NCBI GenBank assembly: GCA_029718625.1
Contig: CM056380.1
Coordinates: 99,676,971 to 99,740,970, forward strand
Direction: 5' to 3'
Length of the DNA: 64,000 nt
DNA from: Synaphobranchus kaupii
Taxonomy: Eukaryota; Chordata; Actinopteri; Anguilliformes; Synaphobranchidae
The notes under the pieces are model-generated. The model did not search any database, had not been told where the DNA came from, and was given only the letters and a program-made list of their open reading frames with translations. The translations under genes were made by a program, and so were the position numbers. Shown here piece by piece: positions 11,601-23,624 of the stretch (positions are counted from its first letter, which is position 1; each line of letters starts with the position of its first letter).

Positions 11601-14019
11601 CGCGCGACGTTCTCCGCAAAGTGTACAGCGTTGGTGGAATCATGCATGTTCAATTGTTAATGAGAGAAACTCACCGACTGCTGTTACTGAGTGAAGAGAC
11701 AAAACGTATCACTGTTGGAATGTTTCTAAAAATACGGAATATTGAAGTGGAGAGAATGTAGCTGTAAAACCATGTGACCAGGTGCGTAAGCGGGTAAACA
11801 GCACTCTTCTTCTCATTCAAAGCAAAACAGTCAGGGAGGAGTAGAAACAGCATCAGCTCAATGAGTCATAGCTGCCCTGGAGGGAAGCCGCAGCAACCGC
11901 TGTATGATCCGCTATCAACACAGGTGGCTATAATTAACAGAAGTTTGTATTTCCATTTTCATATTCGAACTGTAATGATGTTTTTATTTTTATTTTTTAT
12001 TTATTTCATTTTATTTGTATTTATTTTATTTTACCGCCATCTTCTGAAACAACGGACAAAATATTTTACACAGTCTAACACCCCAATTTGATGTCAATTT
12101 ATAGATAGGAACAGCATTTTCAGCACTGATGGGTTCGCAGTATGAGGTACAAGCTTGTTTAGCAGCTGAGAACAACTGTACTTTTAATGGCGTTTAAAAT
12201 ATAGGTTGACAACTATATTTTGGGCTATTTTTCCTCCTGAAAATAGCAAACTCATTAAACAGTCTGTGTGGACACTTGTCTCATGTCATGATAGACAGAC
12301 ACGCACAATATCATAGTCAACAACTATGTCCATCATTTATTCAGTATTATAGGCAAAGCTGAAGCTTATCCAGACTGGGTTTGTTCTGTGGTTGAATTTT
12401 TTCACATTTGAGCAGTAACATTGGCTAAAAAATGGCAAACCTTGGTTCTATAATATTTGTAAACCACTACTTTTCTCTTTGCATGGAGCACGTTTTGAGA
12501 TTTTTATGTATAGTACTATACAGTTGAATTTTAATATTATTATTATTATTATTATTATTCAAAATAATACTGATAATAATATATTAATTCCCTAAAATTA
12601 GTTACCGTGGATATATTGACTCTGCTAAGCAAATAAAACATAGTAAATTGTGTACTCCCTGTCACATGTTAATAGTCAGGCTTGACTTTATTAAGACAAC
12701 AAGAAATGCTAAAAGGTGTTATGGAAGGGGGGGGGGGGGTGGGTGCAATAACATTACACAGAGGGCAAAGATTCATTAAAAATGGGGACGTGGTTGGTGG
12801 TTGGTGTTGGTGAGAGGGATAAGACTAGACTAATTCAGCGGTGTACATAGTTACTTCGGGGTGCTGGAGTAGGTAAGATTTGTGCTGCTGAGGAATTCGG
12901 GCCAGCTGGGCTACATGATCTAATAGTACACAGACACTCTGAGGAAATATTGAAGACCAAGCAGAAAAGCAGCGTTGGTTGGAATTTTCTAATTAATGCA
13001 AAATAACACATCAATAGGCATTATGTTTTTATTCCTCGTAGGACCTATTACAACCACGAAAGAAATGCATTCCAGTCAAGGTGAGGTGAGTCCACATTCA
13101 CATATAGAAAGAGGTTCAGTGCAAAGCCACTAAAATAGATCTGCAAATGACCGTGTTAGAATCCTTGGCTATTTCTCTTTAGTGCTAATTTGAGTCTGAG
13201 AGCAAAGACTGAAAGGTAGGTGTCAATCGTATTTGTAATATTGGTGTGAAAGGTGTAGGAGCAAGGTTTGGAATATTTGCTGTATTTTTTTGGCTGTAGC
13301 ATATTGAACAGGGAATTGTAATTAAATCTGAATAAGACTTATTTTTTGCTGTAATGATTAAAGGTCATGACTCATGAAATAAGTTATGAAAGTTAACTGA
13401 TGAATTTGTATTTTTTATAGTTCTGATATGCAATCAGTGTATTGGCCCGAAATCACGCAGCACCCCTATTTCGTCAATTTCGGTTTTGTTGATTTTTGTT
13501 TTGTGATTTTGTGTTTTACGTAAGACCCATCCTTTTTTTTTTTCTACCGAGATTTCTCCCATCTGTCTCATCATTTAAACGTCTTCCGTATCTTCAGATG
13601 AGCTCAGACCAGCTGCCTGCAATCCATCAGCATAGCTTCACAGTTATTACACTGGAGTAGTACACTTAACATTCAGTGGGCAAACTGCAGATGGTCGTTT
13701 GACCAGAAAACCTGCTCTTTTGCAATGAGACAAGGACAAACCCGACTGGGACTTAGTCACTTGGCACAGGCGTGGTCAGGATTTGATATCAGACCAGTGG
13801 GGAGCATCTCCAGAGTAGACGCCCATGTGTCAGCAGGGTTTCTACTGTGTTTGCGGTAGGTTGATACCTGGAATAAATTCCCCATCTTTTTTAAATATAA
13901 TTGACTGTGTTCCCGGAAAGGCTCTGCAGGCCTTCATGCCATCTGTATCATTGATTGCTGAGCTGCGCGGCCAGTTTAGCTAATTAACCCGAACCATCGA
14001 TCCAATTAGGAAGTTTGCA

Positions 14020-14330
14020 TGAGATAAGGCCGCGCGCGGCGGGCAAGGACGGGCCTGGAGCGGTCCAAACGTGCTCCGGTGCGATTAGCCGCTCAACGGC
14101 CCCGGGGCTCGAAAATCTCCCGTGTAATCATGGCCTTTCAGCGGTTTCCCCCCGTCTCGCGCGCGAACCGAAAGCGCCGGCCCGCTCTTCGCTCCGGCCT
14201 AGTTCTGAACCCCCCCTCCCGTTCGTCGGGACACGAGCCCGCATTGAGCGCTGTGATGCGCGGAGCTGGGACCCCCCCGTCACAAAAGCATCTTTCTCTC
14301 CGTGCCAGAAAATTCTGCCGGTGCCATCAA
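14020..14330. promoter_or_regulatory. CpG-rich patch
   Basis: CG-dense stretch (GGCCGCGCGCGGCGGG, CTCGCGCGCGAACCG). Overlapping open frames on both strands are a by-product of the composition. Confidence 0.3.
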
Positions 14331-16409
14331 AGCCTAATGGATGTGGGCAGAATAATCCCGGGCCAGATCGGCCGTCTAATGGTGACTTTTCAGAGACGGA
14401 AAGCTCTAGCGCGTCGGTGTGTGTTCCAAGGGAGATCTCTCTCCTTGTTCGGACAGTGCTCCTGACCACAAACGCTCTCATGCCTGCTGTTTCAGTGTAG
14501 ATAATTTACTCTCACCCAGACGCTGGGCATCTCTGTCCTTTCATATGTGCTTTTTCCTCAATTCTTCTGTGACTTATCAGTGGCTTGCTTACACCTGGGA
14601 TGAGGCTTATACGGTCATTGATGTTGTTTGTTTGTAAAGTTTTTTCTTTTCTTTTTTCTTTTTTTTAAGTGAGATCAATATTTGCGGCTTAGCGTTTTCC
14701 ACCGAAAGAAATTGCGGTTCGTAAAGCCGAAGAGCTCGTCTTTTTGAGTCAGTGACGATCGCCGGGGCTTAGCTTTGGTACTGTAGCGCTCCTTTGGCTG
14801 TGCGTGAGAACTGCGTTTCACAGTCCCTCTCCCAGCTGCTTCATTTACCGGTAGCGCAGATTGAGTGAAAATGAATACTCGGAAATGCAGCACTTTCTCC
14901 ATTTAATTACCAACCCAGAAATACATCTTAAGGAAGGGTAAGGGGCTCGTATTACCTCTTAGACTATTTTTTCAGTTTTTGCTCCTCCGCAGATGAAATT
15001 CAACAGACGTGCATTTCGACTGTGGTTTATGCAATTTAAATTGCGGAGCATAACATTCTGTGAATTGGAGCACACGATATTTGATAAATGACTGAGGGAC
15101 TATGCGTTTAAAAAGAGAAAATCTGTAAAAGCAGAATTCTCCCCTCGTACATCATGTGGACTGAGAATGAGTGCCCCGCTGGTGTCTGTGCGGTGAGATT
15201 AAATATTATACCTTGAGTGACTCAGTAGTGCTGCTCCAAGCTACCCGAGATCACTGAAATATCAACAGACTCTTCTCAACATTGATTTCTGCCGTTCCTT
15301 AGTGATCTTGATAGAAGTGTTACACTAAGGGTGGGCAATAAAATATCCTGAAAGAGGTTCCTAGGTATGGTGTGAAGTATGGCACCAGTCCTTCGGCTCT
15401 CTCCTGCATTATAACCATTTCAGATTTTTTTTATGATTTCTGTTTTTTGTGTTTTGAGTCATTCTCTCTATGGAATTAGATTTTGTTTTCCCAAAGTACC
15501 CACTCAAATTTATTTTTATAGTTGTCAAGCTTGCCTCAGGCTTACACTCTGTAATTGGGGTGTTATTATAGCCAAATTGTAATATTTTGTTTGTGCTGTG
15601 AATCCAAGCCTTGTAGCCTTCTAATATTAATTGGGAAAGGTCAAAGTATATAGTCTATTGGATAACTTAATTGACTGTGGGGGAAAGAAATGTCTTCCTT
15701 TGAGGAAAAAAAAAAAATGTCAAATTGCCTATAAATGTATCTTCCCTACTGTGAGATATTATGTGATCCTGCAGCTCTTCAGCTGGGATCCTACTGGTTT
15801 GTGAAGGATCTGTTTAATGATATGGTGTTTCTTGTATTGTATGGGGGGTGGACATTTTATTCTGTTCCCTGTGGATCGGACAGAATATGTCTTCTTATCT
15901 CATGGGGTGGGGGTGGGGCTGGGGGAGGGGGGGATATGACAATCACCCCTGGAGGAGAGGGGGGAGGTGACAATAACTCTTAACTGTATTGTTCTTCATG
16001 CGAACCCCTAAAAAAACCTCACGCGCTTTATTTCATCCCACCGACGCTCCGCTCCTCTCTTTCTGTACCTCTTTAATTTAGCCCGCCCAAGATTTTGCCT
16101 CCATCCTGTGTCTGTCATAACGATTCCACCCCCCCGATCCCATCCGCCCCAACGTCCTGCCGCGGCGGGCCTCTCCCACTTCCTGCCCGGCCTGTCAGCG
16201 GGGTTGTGTGTAAGGGGCGGGCGGAGGCGGGCTGCAAAATGTGCTCTGCTGCTGATTTATAAGCACAGCAAGAATGATAAAATGAGTTTATACAGAAGTG
16301 CCCCACCTTCCATATGCTCAGAGATAACTGCAAATTGAATGCCTGCAAATGTACTGTACCAGTTTAGATGATGCAGAGTTTAGGCAGAACACCTGGAGTC
16401 TCCTCTACA

Positions 16410-16426
16410 GTGTGTGTGTGTGTGTG

Positions 16427-16475
<49 letters not shown>
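16410..16475. repeat. (GT)n microsatellite
   Basis: GT repeats with one GC interruption. Confidence 0.96.
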
Positions 16476-16478
<3 letters not shown>

Positions 16479-17060
16479 CGTATCTAACACTGATTTTAAT
16501 ATGATCAGTAAAAATGTGGGCACACTGCTTGCATTACAAGATTTGGTATGTGTTCAACGTGCACTTACAACAATAATTAAAAGCATTACGACAAAAAAGA
16601 AATCGCAAGAAGCCCAACAACATTTAGCTGAATGACAATTATCGCTTAATGGAAAGGGCATGTTGCTCCATTAAGGATATAATTAAGGAGGGTCTCTTTA
16701 ATGTCAGCAGCTTCCTCCTTGTTAAAGTCTCTATAACACATGGCCTACTGCCTGTTTGCAGAGTTCAGGGGTACGTTAGCGAGCTAGCGCACTTAGGAAC
16801 GGTCACTCCGCGGTGTGGAGATTTACCAACCGCCCTGAATGTAAACAAGGAAACGGAAAGCTATTGATCTGGCAAAAGGTGTTACGTAGAGGTCAGAGGG
16901 AAATGGCGAACTGAACCGACCTGTCCATTCCTAGCCTGTTTACCTCCAGCTGCTCTTCTCCTCTGTGTTGGACACCCCGGAAGAGCATGCAGGATCACTG
17001 CATATACTGTTATACTGTGCTTGCGCATTTATGCAAAAATGCCGTGGCTTCCAAAATCAT

Positions 17061-17310
17061 ACATTACATTACAGTCATTTAGCAGACGCTTTTATCCAAA
17101 GCGACGTACAATAAGTGCATACAGAGACGTCATCAAAGTTCCTACAGAACAGACAAGACAAAGCACATCCTTCCCATAATGTAGCAGCTATCCCTAGTAA
17201 TGAACGTCGACTGTAGTTCACAGTAAGCTGTGGGTAAATCAGCTATAGTACACTTCTATTCTAAGTACTATTATAAACTATAACAAACAGACAGGAAAAC
17301 ACAGGGAACT
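17061..17310 (-). mobile_element. Second copy of the L2 LINE 3' tail
   Basis: Starts with ACATTACATTACA, then AGCAGACGCTTTTATCCAAA, and tracks the 3' UTR of the LINE at 1351-1730 through CAGACAGGAAAACACAGGGA. It is the same orientation as that element. Severe 5' truncation leaves no coding sequence, and it has one 37-bp unit where the other copy has four. Confidence 0.9.
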
Positions 17311-19149
17311 AGTACAGTGTATTCAGATAAGCAGACCCGCATGTTTGTCCCCCAAGTGCTACAACTTCAAGATTCACTTCAAGAGGATCTGCATTCATGC
17401 CGTTTCAATTCGAGAACATTTATATGATTCTTGTTCTTTTTTTTCGTTTTTATGCTAATTTTTGGCATTTTCAGTCGTTTGTTTAATTATTCATTTTGGT
17501 AAGGTCTTGTGTCATTTTGCACATATTGATAAGGAAGAGGAAAGCTTGATTCAAGTAATCAATTTGGAGGTCGGTCAATTCAGACGGAGACGGAGACATC
17601 ACCACTGTCCATTACTCCCCCGTGCTTTAGTTCGGGAACACGTAGAGCAGTACTTTGTGAGGTAATTCTACTCCACTCTGCTCCAATTTTACTCCAGTGG
17701 CCTGCTTTGGCTTGGATAATAGAATTTCAGCGGTCCTAACACACGCTCTACTAAAGAAATGACCGGCTGTCTCGCACCGGCATACTCCTGACCAGATCCA
17801 TAAAGCCTACTTTCATATGAAATCCAGACTGCTCTGGTCAATACCCCAGGGCTGCTCGGAGGGGGTATGGAAAGAAGATGCTTCCTAATTGAATGAAGCA
17901 GGCATTTTCCCAACACCCCAGGGTGCGCACGGGGCACAGGATGGGAGACAAATTAATTTCGCCAAACCAGAGGTGAATATCGCTTTCAATTAAGGGTGCA
18001 TTTCAGCCCGGAGCAGGCAACAGAGGTGCTGTGCTGTGAGATGGAGCAGACAGTTATGCTTGTGAGACGGAGGCTTCCAGACGCATGTGATGAGCGGAGG
18101 TATCAGGTGATGTCAATTACTTGGTCTGAACCATTGCTATCCAACTGGCTTTAGAGGAATGCGCAACATGTTCATTAAATTCTCAAATTCACTTTTTTCC
18201 ATCATATTTTATTAAATCCCAGTTCACACACTAGAGTTATGGGTCATATAATGATTTGTATTGTATAAGGTTGCACAACTTTCTAAACTTTCGCCTTTTT
18301 TTATTGAGTTGCTGACAGCCAGTGATAGCTCCAAACAAATTTGAAGCTCATGAAAACTCGGGTCAAGCATCATTGCTGCAAATTCTCCCTGCTTCCCCGT
18401 CTCACAGCACCCTAATTATCTCACCAATACCTGCAGGCCTCAGCTGCAGGTAATGCACTTTCTGACTTAGAAATTAATCCCACGCAAACTTTTACCTGAT
18501 TTCACAGGCTCTATGCATTACAGTTCCGTTCCTGCAGGATCCACTGAAGGAACTGAAAATAAGTTTGGCGAACAACGTGTGTCTTGTTTTATTATGATAT
18601 TACGGACAGTTGACTATACTGGGCGAAAAGGCATTTAAGCTGAGCAGAAACATTTCATTAGGCCAGTTCTGGTTGCTGGTTACATGTACCACTCCTTGTA
18701 AAATCTCACTGGAATAGGTGGACATCGCAGCCAAAGGAATCAGGAGCCGTGTAGTATATTTTAAAAGGACACAGGAGCTGCTCAAGTCTGATGAAAAATT
18801 GCCCAAAAAAAGAACAGTCGACGATCCTCTCTTTGAACTTTTTTTTTCTCCCTTAGTTGACCTGGATAAGGCTTCTTGCAAAGCAAATACATCAAAAAGA
18901 GGAGACTTTGTTCCTTGCAAGCAGGCGTTCTTATTAACCTGTGGTCAGTGGCGCTAAATCAGAAATCTTCACTGCCTTGAACTTTAATTTGCCCAAATGG
19001 CCCGGAAGTGCAAGAAGGGGCTGCTTACGCAACTCTGCAGTCACCCTTTGAAATGTTAAGAAAGATTACGGTGACATCTCTCACACCGTGTGCTTTGATT
19101 AGGATTGATCCATTTTCCAAAAAATATCCCAAGTTTTGACAGTGACAAT
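17311..19149. other. Intronic sequence without recognised features
   Basis: Nothing recognised; short frames only. Confidence 0.55.
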
Positions 19150-20472
19150 GGGCCTCATTTATCAATATGGTCGTAAAAAATAGCGTATATTTGACGGATC
19201 CAGCTTGCGTACGAAATTCTCACGTGTGATTCATCAAACTTGTGTAAATCACTGAACTAAGTGTAAATGTATGATAAATCAGACATGATCGTATATTAGG
19301 AAGCGCGTTCACATCATTATGAATTACCATACTCACACGCCCATTTTATTATTAGGTGTGGTTGTGAAATCACACCTATTGTTATTCACCATACTTATTA
19401 TTATTCTGCCGATTTTTGAGAATCTCTACACCATTCATACCTCATGTTATACCTTCATACACCCTCCAGGTTGTTATTACTTTTTACCTTTATACCATAT
19501 ACACTTTTTCAGATAATTGACCTTTTATGGCCAAAAAAATGAATGGGAGTCAATGGGCACATTTTGAAAACCGATGCAATAGAATTTGGATGCTGTCACA
19601 TATTACATTGCTTATGACATCACAATGCCTTCCTCTACAACACTGTTATGACCCAACAATACTATCCCAGATGATTTGATATTATCTTTTTGTGCTTTCA
19701 TCACAAGACGCGACTGTGACTTGATTCGTCAAGATTTCTATCACGCCGGTTTAGGTCTTCTATCACTTTCATTAGGTCTTCTAGGCTAATAAAACTAGAT
19801 CGGATTGATAGAAAAAATATGAACAGTTTTGCGTCTTGCATACAACATGACTGGAGTAATTGTTTTCATATGGCTTTCTCCAATAAATACTTATAGCCAA
19901 TAAAGGCTATTCCTGATGTAATCATTTTAACCGGCTTCTGCTTCATTCCATTTAGGCTGCCCAGTAGCGATTAAACTAATTAAAACTTATTCAGATACTA
20001 TTTTTTGACAACTAGGCTAAACAACGTAAGTGTACAGCCACAACATGTAGGTCAAGCGCATTTTACAATATTGCCCAGATGCATTAACTGCTTTTAATAT
20101 TTTCATAAATGGAATGACTTGGACGTGCCATTTGTATGATCAGCTACTCATTTAAGGCAAACTCTGATTTTAAAGCTCACATAACCTATGTTTTTCAAAG
20201 AGCACCTTTTTGTTCATCACCTGTTGACTCTGTAGTGCTCTGAACAAAAGTTATTTGCTTTCATCATAGGCTGCACAACTATTACCTCGCTGTTCATTGC
20301 ATGCAATATCGCTGTGTCGCCACTGGGAAAAGAGTACGCAAGGTCGAGAGCTATCGTGAGATTTCATCGTACCGTACACCCATGTTAATTTTGATAAATC
20401 CGGAAATTTTCCTAAAAATGGCCGCACTTTACGATCAGATTTGAACGTACGCCTGAATGATAAATCAGGCCC
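19150..20472. mobile_element. Non-autonomous DNA transposon with GGGCCTSATTTATCA ends
   Basis: The left end reads GGGCCTCATTTATCAATATG at 19150, and the right end is its near reverse complement (GATAAATCAGGCCC to 20472). Subterminal GTACG and TCGTAAA motifs also appear in inverted form. The palindromic similarity extends a little outside (ACAGT..CAAT), so the exact target duplication, perhaps AT, is unresolved. No transposase is seen. From about 19345 the interior contains another repeat-like block opening GTGTGGTTGTGAAATCACAC, suggesting a nested insertion. The superfamily is not assigned. Confidence 0.7.
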
Positions 20473-20557
20473 ATTGACTGTAATGTCCAATGTATGTAAA
20501 TACTTGGTGAGTAGCATCATCTGAGGGTACATACAAGGATTTTGGCTGTGTAGTTCA

Positions 20558-20988
20558 TAGGCATGGGACGATATGAAAATTTAATGTCACAATATTATCC
20601 CAATAATCATCAAAACATGCTTAAAACTCTTAAAATGGCACTAAAACATACAGGAATCACTTTACCTACAAATACAAATATACCTACAAATACAAATATT
20701 TGTATTGCACCATAGGACACATATCTTTCTTTTGAAAAACAAACAAGGACAGATTCAGACTCTAGCCAACACCCAGCAGGTAATCACAATCACAATCACA
20801 ATGAGCGAAAAAAAATCATGTAACTGTATGTTAGTGAGCTAGACAGCTTTTTCAAGTCACTCGTGAGGATATTCACGCTCATGTGAGGATATTCACGATT
20901 ATCCAGATAATGGAAATTCACCACGATAAAATTATCTTGAGTGTTTTTATCGCGATGAAATATAAAATCTTATATCTCCCCATCCCTA
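20558..20988. mobile_element. hAT-type MITE with 8-bp target duplication
   Basis: GTAGTTCA occurs directly outside both ends (20550-20557 and 20989-20996), a perfect 8-bp direct duplication typical of hAT transposons. The ends are inverted: TAGGCATGGGACGATAT on the left and TAGGGATGGGGAGATAT as the reverse complement of the right. The 431-bp interior is AT-rich with ATCGCGAT and CACGAT motifs and has no open frame. Fish genomes contain many such short TAGGGATGGG elements. Non-autonomous. Confidence 0.88.
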
Positions 20989-21439
20989 GTAGTTCAGTAC
21001 ACTTGCGTACAGTCGCAAAATCGCAAATGCGTTGACTGCGTATCAACCTTTAGGCACCTCTTGAACTGCATGGCTGCCTATCAATTCACACCAGAAGGTT
21101 ATTTTCAGATGAATGCCAGCACGTCCGCTCATAGATTCCTGAGGGTGCTTCTCCGTCATCCAAGGTGACAGGCTGGAAATATTTTCTGAATGGGTTTTAA
21201 TCCCAGAGTGAATACTGCACAGATCCGGATGCTTTGCAGTGTCCTTTCTGGCTCTTTCCGCACGGCGCTGATTGGTCCCCTCCGGGGCTGCGTTTCGTGG
21301 ATGGGGAGGCCCATTAGAGCAGGCCTCTGATGATGTTCCAGAGGTGCCACATAGAGCCTGCAGGGCTCAAAATCACGCTTCACGCACTCATGACTCCGGC
21401 AGACTTGTCCGCGTTTGCAGACTTCCAGAACTCTCGCAG

Positions 21440-21740
21440 ATATACAGCTGTCACAATTGTCCAGATTATGCCGCGGCTGCAGTTTCGAACGCTCTTGTCT
21501 TGGCGAATCCGGGGCGAGGCCCAGCGACGCGAGTGGGCCGCAGCCGCAACGACCGCGCCGGCGGGAAAATGAGCTCGTGTGACTGAGCACGTTCGCGCGG
21601 CAGAACGACCGCAGCCGCGGGCCAGGCAGGACCAGGAGACGCGCTTTCGCTTCAAGTGCAGAGAAGGAGCGCTGGGAGGAGAAGCAGCGTGTGGCCACAG
21701 TGTAGCCTGCTGCGTGTGTGTGCTTGCTCTGTGTCCGGCG
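21440..21740. promoter_or_regulatory. CpG-rich patch upstream of the first CA-domain exon
   Basis: CG-dense stretch (GGGCCGCAGCCGCAACGACC, CGCGCCGGCGGG, GACCGCAGCCGCGGGCC) ending about 350 bp before the exon at 22095. It could be an alternative promoter or enhancer. Confidence 0.35.
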
Positions 21741-22094
21741 CGTCTGCGCTCTCTCACATCACTGTGTCATATTGCCAACCCTGAGGGTATTTTTTTCTCT
21801 CATCTGAAAGGTCTCTTTCAAAGAATTGTCGTAGCACAACAGCGCATTAAGGCCTGGCATTTGTTCCATGAAGAAGATTAATAGCATCTCTGCATTGAAT
21901 GAATATGAACCCTAATCTTATGTTGACAAACTCATTCAGCTGTGAACAATTTAACAGTAGCGCAATATTTTTCCTCCTCGATGAGGTCACCGATATCTCG
22001 GAGGAGCTCAGTGTCTTGGAGATGATAGCCCAGAGAGTGCTTTCCCTGCCTCATCACATTAATGATGCTTTTTTTTCTTTATTTCACCTTTCAG

Positions 22095-22274
22095 GGACGT
22101 ACGGGCCAGACAGCTGGACAACAGCCTATCCTGAATGCCAGAAGTCCAATCAGTCCCCCATTGACATCCTCGATCAGGATGCCAAAGTGTCCTTGGAGTA
22201 CCAAGAGCTCACGCTGGATGGGTTCGAGACGGAATCGTCCAACAAGACCTCCATGAAGAACACAGGAAAAACAG
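22095..22274 (+). CDS. ptprg: ptprg internal exon: start of the carbonic-anhydrase-like domain
   Basis: This is the first of five exons of receptor-type tyrosine phosphatase gamma. The acceptor is tttcag before 22095 and the donor is gtgtga at 22275. The exon opens in phase 1 (one base of a Gly codon comes from the previous exon) and ends with one base carried on; it is 180 nt, about 60 codons. The product contains GTYGPDSW, then QSPIDILD, the hallmark N-terminal motif of CA-fold proteins, then [10 protein letters not shown] and [16 protein letters not shown] is an N-glycosylation sequon. The single Cys (in PECQKS) probably pairs with the Cys of the last exon, as in mammalian PTPRG. The position of the CA proton-shuttle His (NNGH in CA2) reads NTGK here, so it is lost. 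The reading frame runs on into the intron to a stop near 22366, which is not coding. Choosing gamma over zeta rests on my recollection of the mammalian sequence. Confidence 0.95.
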
Positions 22275-23080
22275 GTGTGACCAGGTTCCCGCGTGGCCAC
22301 GCGCGAGAATATAGACCCGCCAGGTTAACGTGTCAAGGATTATACATATTTAATGTTAGCTCTTAGTCCTCCTTCGCACCTGCAGTAGGTGACAGTGGCA
22401 TCAAAGAGACATCCCTCCAGATCAATTGTGCGTTCGCTTTCTCCCTGCGCGAGCACAATTGAAACCCCCCCCCCCGTGCTGGTTTTTGTTTTTGTTCCAT
22501 CTAATTCCCCCCCCCCCGGCCTAAGTGGTCCTATTAGCGGCAGCATACATTTACAGCCGAGCGTTCACCATAATACGCTGCGGCAAAATGTAAGAAAATA
22601 AGAACCTGAATACATGATTGAGTGAACAAAGTAATTATAAGCAGGGGCTTGAGCGAGAACTGGCGCGCGCTCTGGGCCCTCCAGGATCCAAACTTCAATT
22701 GGAAGGAGACTGACATTACCGGGTGGCGTTTTCTGCACCACTTCGGGAGGATTCAGGTTCCCTCCGCGGTGGGAGGGTGTTGGCTCGCACGGAGGCCCAT
22801 TGATCTTTGCAGAGTGGCACGTGCCCCCGATCTCAGCACAACGTGTTGCTGCTGCCTGCGTCACACGGGGTGGGGGGGGGGGGGGGGGGCAGGGGGGTGG
22901 GGGGGTTGCCAGGATGAGGAATACGTCCTCCCTCCCCTGGAGCGCTTGCAATTCTGTCTGCTGGTACCGCTGATGAGGAATATGACAACGGAACTGCGCT
23001 GTGTGGACAGAGGGAAAGCCAGCTATCAGTCTGGATGTGGGTTGGCCATAAAAAAAAAAGATTGCAATGAAGAGAAAGGC

Positions 23081-23152
23081 AGAGATAAAGGAGAGGAGAA
23101 AGGGGGAGATAGACATGAAGAGGAAGGGAGAGATAGAGGAGGAGAGAAAGGG
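23081..23152. repeat. 24-bp purine-rich tandem repeat, three units
   Basis: Three imperfect 24-nt units of A/G only, or nearly so (first opens AGAGATAAAGGAGAGGAG), head to tail. Confidence 0.75.
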
Positions 23153-23523
23153 ACAGATAATGGATGAAGCCACAGCTTCTCCAATAAACAACAGCTGCAG
23201 CATCAAATTGTGTAGCCTCACTTCTGCTATCTAAATTATGCATGCAAAGCAAGAAAAAAATAACTTTTATAGTCCAATGAATTATTCATAAATTCTCTAC
23301 TATTTATAAGTGACAACAGAACATTGTATAAATGCTATATTCACCCCAACAAAGTCAGCTCGGAATGTGAAATGGACCCAGACATGGGCGCACACGACTC
23401 AGTGCTATACTGTTTGCTGGAGTAAATCCTTGTTTATTTTCACATTAACTCTTTCATCTGAACTTTGACTCTTTTGCCCTGACTCTTAAATTACTTTGGG
23501 TATTTGTGAGAGTGTCAATGTAA

Positions 23524-23624
23524 GCGTGTGTGTGCGTGTGTGTGCGTGTGTGTGTGTGCGTGTGCGCGTGTGTGCTTGTGCGTGTGCGTGTGTATATGTT
23601 AGATTAGATTAGATTAGATTAGAT
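23524..23624. repeat. GT/GC microsatellite followed by (TTAGA)n
   Basis: Impure GT repeats to about 23595, then about five TTAGA units at 23599-23624. Confidence 0.9.

Larger units (their letters stand above)
8059..17060. other. Intronic sequence, 9 kb
   Basis: Holds the 24-bp duplication, C run 9226-9245, G run 10039-10056, an ATT microsatellite near 12536-12560, a G run near 12727, the CpG-rich patch at 14020-14330 and the GT repeat at 16410. A possible decayed dispersed repeat lies at about 9030-9110 (AGGTTAAGTACATTGCCCGA). No gene seen. Confidence 0.6.

Noticed and set aside
14015..14500. 161-, 128- and 117-codon frames on both strands
   Set aside because: Overlapping frames in a CG-dense stretch, with no recognisable protein; composition effect.
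21156..21698. 180-codon open frame on the - strand
   Set aside because: It lies in the CpG-rich patch where stops are rare; no domain, splice structure or family resemblance.
22275..22366. Extension of the first ptprg exon into the intron
   Set aside because: The gtgtga donor at 22275 joins in phase to the next exon and the family sequence stops matching there; the extension is read-through.
23599..23624. Telomere-like repeat
   Set aside because: The unit is TTAGA, five bases, not TTAGGG.
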